A stretch of 64,000 nucleotides of DNA from Serinus canaria. Taxonomy: Eukaryota > Chordata > Aves > Passeriformes > Fringillidae. The stretch is from assembly GCF_022539315.1 (NCBI RefSeq), contig NC_066315.1, positions 123,035,874-123,099,873 on the forward strand. Reading direction: 5' to 3'. Positions 61,173-64,000 of the stretch are shown piece after piece. Below the pieces are notes generated by a model. It searched no databases. It worked only from the letters and a program-made list of their open reading frames with translations, and had not been told where the DNA came from. Positions within the stretch are counted from its first letter, which is position 1. Each line of letters opens with the position of its first letter. Both the position numbers and the translations under genes were made by a program.

Positions 61173-61346
61173 CTACTTCAAGTGACTTCAAGTATGGACT
61201 GTTGCCGGGTACTTCAAATGACTTCAAGTACGGATTGCTGCCGGGTACTTCAAGTGACTTCAAGTATGGGCTGCTACCGGGTACTTCAAGTGATTTCAAG
61301 TATGGATTGCTGCCAGAATCTTGGCCAAAAGAAGCTTGGGAAAATG
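61173..61346 (+). CDS. ZBTB10: ZBTB10 exon 3: FKYG repeats (codons 608-666, split at both ends)
   Basis: The only acceptor consistent with phase 1 and downstream of the in-frame stop at 61148-61150 is AATAG ending at 61172. The exon then reads Ala followed by four tandem copies of a 12-residue unit, TS(S/N)DFKYGLLPG (61175-61318). The last copy ends in Glu instead of Gly and runs into SWPKEAWEN. The donor is AAATG|GTAAGT (phase 1). The function of the repeats is unknown to me. Their Phe/Tyr/Leu pattern could form short linear binding motifs (inference). The pyrimidine tract before the exon is short, so alternative splicing is plausible. Confidence 0.9.
61175..61318 (+). repeat. ZBTB10: Coding 36-bp minisatellite, four copies
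   Basis: Four 36-base units in frame (61175, 61211, 61247, 61283) encode the DFKYGLLP repeat. Copies differ by only a few substitutions, mostly synonymous (for example GGACTG/GGATTG, AGTATG/AGTACG). Such arrays can change copy number by unequal exchange without breaking the frame. Confidence 0.95.
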
Positions 61347-63171
61347 GTAAGTGTATCTGATGGAGAGTAGGTAGAGGGTTAGAAAATTATTTAATCGATC
61401 TTCTTCCATATCATTTGCCTTTCTGGATAATGTACTTCCTTGGAGGGAGGAAAAGGAATTCAAATGTATGGAAGAGTAAAACCAGAATGTGATTTATATC
61501 AGTTCTAGTGTTGTGACTCAGTGTGAAGGTACCTGAGGTCTTTTATAACCTGATAGCTGCCCATCCCTTTACTAAGCTAAATACAGATAAATGGCCTTTG
61601 AAATTGAAAATTTGGATGGTGAAGATATGGAAATAAATATAATTTTAAAAGGAGGTCTCAGCATATGTCTTGCTACTAAAAATAAAAAACTTCATTGCAA
61701 TAAATTTTTTAGTTCCGTATTGCTGTAATTAAGCCTTTTTCTGTCAGTTCAAGCAAGCAATTATCTGTAATTATTTTTCTGTCAGCAAACATACTGAAAA
61801 TACCACCATATCTAAAACAATTGTTGCTAGTTTCTTACAATACATAAAGTCTTCAGTAAAAAGAAGATATCAAGTACTGGGTAATAGTGATGTTTACCTC
61901 AGCTGTTACTGGGATGTGGTTCATGGTTTATTTTAAATATTTTGGGGTTTACAGTAGAAGAAATGTGGTCATCAGAAGGTGAAATCTGTTGGCAGTCAAG
62001 AAATTAGAAGCTGGGTCTTAAGAAGTCTGCCTGTTCTCAAACCATTAAATTCCCATATATCTTACAGCCCTGATGTCTGCCTGTGTAGGACTTACTTTTC
62101 TTCACACAAGCCATTATGTGATATTATGTGGGCATGCAGCTCACATGAGTGCTCCAATATGCAAACTTGTGAATATTAGCAAAATGTAACTTCTGTGTTT
62201 GGATGGATTTAAAAGCTCAAAGGAGGCAACTTTAGAGACATGCCTGTGAGAATGTGCACATAATGTGTAATTACTTATGTTTTCTTCCTGCCAGTGTGAA
62301 CACTAGAAACTCTTGCATGTAATCATGTCGCCTTAGCTAGTGTCTTTTGAATGCTTCTAGATGGTTATGATTGTGTTGATAAGTTCTCACCTGTAGTAAG
62401 TTGAGTTAGTATGGTATTATCAAAATCATCCTTGTATTTCTGTGTGGCCTTCTCCACGTCATAGAATCCTGTGGTGTTCTTTTCCACACACTAATAGGCA
62501 ACTGTATTAAACCTGGTTTGCATGTATCCTTTGGGCAAACTATATAAAGAGTTCTCCTCCGTCATAAGGAAGAAGTGAGATATTGCTACTTCCAGAAGTT
62601 TTTTCTGCTCTTTTTATTTTTTCTGCTGTTAGATCAAAGTAGAAAATAGGTAAAATCTGGACCAATAACTTCCTTTTTGAGAATTTCAGAGTTTTGCTAC
62701 CTCTTGGTGTCTACTCCTCTTGTCAATATTTATTCTTACTTATACTTTTTTAAAGTCAGGTCTTGGTAGATGGTTCCTGCATGTAATTCTAAATAGAATA
62801 TTGGAAGAGAAGATTGCAACTGTCTAAATGCTGCAGAGTTAGAGCTTTCTAATCCAGGACAAAATCTAGGACATCTAGGAAAATGGAATATTGGTAAATT
62901 GTAGTTAACTTACTTCAATTCATGAAATAAGACTTCATGGTAAAAATGACTTGGTTACAAGTAGGTATTTTTCTATTAGAATTGTAAATGCAGAACTTAG
63001 CAGCATTTTTGATTTCCGCAGACAGGCATTGTCCTGATTTCGCTGATGAAAAGTCATGTGTTTTGCTTTATTGTTGTGGCACCTGCTTATTTTTGTGCAC
63101 CAGACAGAACAAATTTAAATTATTTTTTGTGTGTTTCATCATCTTTTCTCCTGATGCTTCTTATCTTTTAG
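61347..63171 (+). other. ZBTB10: ZBTB10 intron 3
   Basis: A 1.8-kb GT-AG intron, phase 1. The donor is ATG|GTAAGTG and the acceptor TTATCTTTTAG, the latter with a good pyrimidine tract. AT-rich, with no further exon, RNA gene or mobile element recognised. Confidence 0.9.
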
Positions 63172-63347
63172 GCGATTCCTCTGCTTTAATCATGAACAAG
63201 TTGAAGTGTCCACACTGTAATTATGTAGCCAAATACAGAAGAACACTAAAGAGACACTTGCTCATTCACACAGGCGTGAGATCTTTCAGTTGTGACATCT
63301 GTGGGAAGCTGTTTACACGAAGAGAGCATGTAAAGAGACATTCCTTG
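63172..63347 (+). CDS. ZBTB10: ZBTB10 exon 4: C2H2 zinc fingers 1 and part of 2
   Basis: Entering in phase 1, the exon completes Gly666 and reads residues 667-724. Finger 1 is complete: C678, C681, H694 and H698 in the C-x2-C-x12-H-x3-H pattern. A short linker TGVRSFS follows, and then finger 2 has C706, C709 and H722. Its fourth ligand is missing because the exon stops at Leu724, so the next exon outside the window must begin with Val-His. The donor is TTG|GTAGGT (phase 0). An alternative donor four bases on (GTAG|GTAATC) has a better consensus but could not supply the required His in frame. These fingers are the DNA-binding part of the protein. Confidence 0.94.
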
Positions 63348-64000
63348 GTAGGTAATCTCAAGTGTTTATGTATATGTATGCACATGTATGAGTGGAGTTT
63401 TATGGGGTTTTTCAGGTGTTTTGGTAGTTGGAACAAACTGTTCTCTGATTTGACATAATGTAAATTGTCTTATCTTGATCTCAAATGGATGAAGATAAAC
63501 ATTTCTTGGATAACTGCCTCTTGTTTTCTTAATGAAAAATGCAGTGTCCACGAAGACAGTCATTTCAAATTAAGATTATTTTGAAGGTGATGTGATAAAG
63601 GGATGCAGTGTATATAAGTACTCTGTAGATTATGAAAAGCAGTTTTGGCTTTGCTTTACTGCAGTAGAACAGCACATCTTGGTCTATAGCACTGCATCAC
63701 CATTTTCTGTCAGGGCACCCTGTTAATTCAGCAGTTGCACAATATCTTGAGGTAGTTCTGAAATGTTTATTTCACAACCAGCCAAAGCTATAGTATAGTA
63801 TCTGTTTTGAGATTAGGAAAGAACGAAAAATATCCAATGCAGAAAATAAACATCTGTCTGACTTGCATTCTGCCAGTGCCATAACCAGGAGTTCAGCTTA
63901 CCCTGTCCTGTGCACATTGCATAACTCAGGATTTGACTTGAGTACTCATTTATATGAGGATCCAGAGGAAATTTTATCTGTCTTGGGTATTTTGTAGGCA
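63348..64000 (+). other. ZBTB10: ZBTB10 intron 4, incomplete
   Basis: Intron sequence continues to the window edge with no acceptor-exon pair that would supply the missing end of finger 2. The next exon therefore lies beyond 64000. Confidence 0.8.

Larger units (their letters stand above)
43277..64000 (+). other. ZBTB10: ZBTB10 gene, 5' part (coding exons 1-4 of more)
   Basis: Four exons join in phase to 724 codons: 924 + 898 + 174 + 176 bases, with junction phases 0, 1 and 1 and a final phase-0 donor. All introns are GT-AG. Domain order is duplicated acidic/Gly-rich N-terminus, Cys/His region, BTB domain, SUMO-site linker, FKYG repeats and C2H2 fingers. This order, and the motifs [11 protein letters not shown] and SWPK...WENG, are those of ZBTB10. 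The protein is a nuclear transcriptional repressor reported to compete with Sp1/Sp3/Sp4 at GC-rich sites and to be a target of miR-27a in mammals. The remaining part of finger 2, the acidic C-terminus and the 3' UTR lie beyond 64000. Confidence 0.95.

Noticed and set aside
62455..62490. CATAGAATCCTGTGG resembling an antisense CR1 terminus
   Set aside because: The sequence inward of this point does not match CR1. It is probably chance similarity.
63348..63355. Alternative exon 4 donor GTAG|GTAATC
   Set aside because: It has a better consensus, but it would leave a G as the first base of the codon where finger 2 needs His, so TTG|GTAGGT is preferred.
1..64000. CRISPR arrays, bacterial operons, riboswitches, phage or plasmid systems
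   Set aside because: None is present. The window is vertebrate nuclear DNA, and the tandem repeats seen are minisatellites, microsatellites and coding repeats without spacers.

Overview
This window looks like vertebrate, and specifically avian (probably passerine-type), nuclear DNA. The evidence is long non-coding stretches, split genes with GT-AG introns, a CpG-island promoter, and at least eight CR1-type LINE 3' ends with the characteristic ATTCTGTG-like terminus. There are also scattered LTR fragments that resemble passerine endogenous retrovirus LTRs. Nothing bacterial, viral or plasmid-like is present. The species itself cannot be read from the sequence.

The one gene I can support is ZBTB10 (zinc finger and BTB domain-containing 10, also called RINZF), on the + strand and running off the right edge. 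Four coding exons are visible: exon 1 (43277-44200), exon 2 (51207-52104), exon 3 (61173-61346) and exon 4 (63172-63347). Their phases join exactly (0, 1, 1, 0) into 724 codons without a stop. Exon 1 encodes a low-complexity acidic/glycine-rich N-terminus built from a duplicated module, followed by a Cys/His region. Exon 2 encodes the BTB domain and a linker with three SUMO-like sites. Exon 3 encodes four copies of a 12-residue FKYG repeat. Exon 4 encodes one complete C2H2 finger and most of a second, whose last His must lie in the next exon outside the window. A CpG island (about 42.43-44.72 kb) with GC boxes, a 25-base C tract and a repeated 15-mer marks the promoter and 5' UTR.

Positions 1 to about 42,300 are upstream intergenic DNA. 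I see no recognisable protein-coding gene there, only CR1 copies in both orientations, LTR/retroviral remnants (25.4-26.7 kb, and probable ones near 33.5 and 35.7-36.1 kb), a 29/36-bp GC-rich minisatellite (22.8-23.0 kb), a roughly 390-bp GGAA microsatellite (27.16-27.55 kb) and homopolymers. Regulatory elements or non-coding RNAs there cannot be excluded by reading alone.

I did not find a new multi-gene system. The observations most worth checking are a candidate 27-bp in-phase micro-exon in intron 2 (57293-57319), a possible intronic polyadenylation site after exon 2, the internal duplication in exon 1, the coding minisatellite in exon 3, the duplicated 15-mer in the 5' leader, and a CR1 remnant abutting the CpG island.
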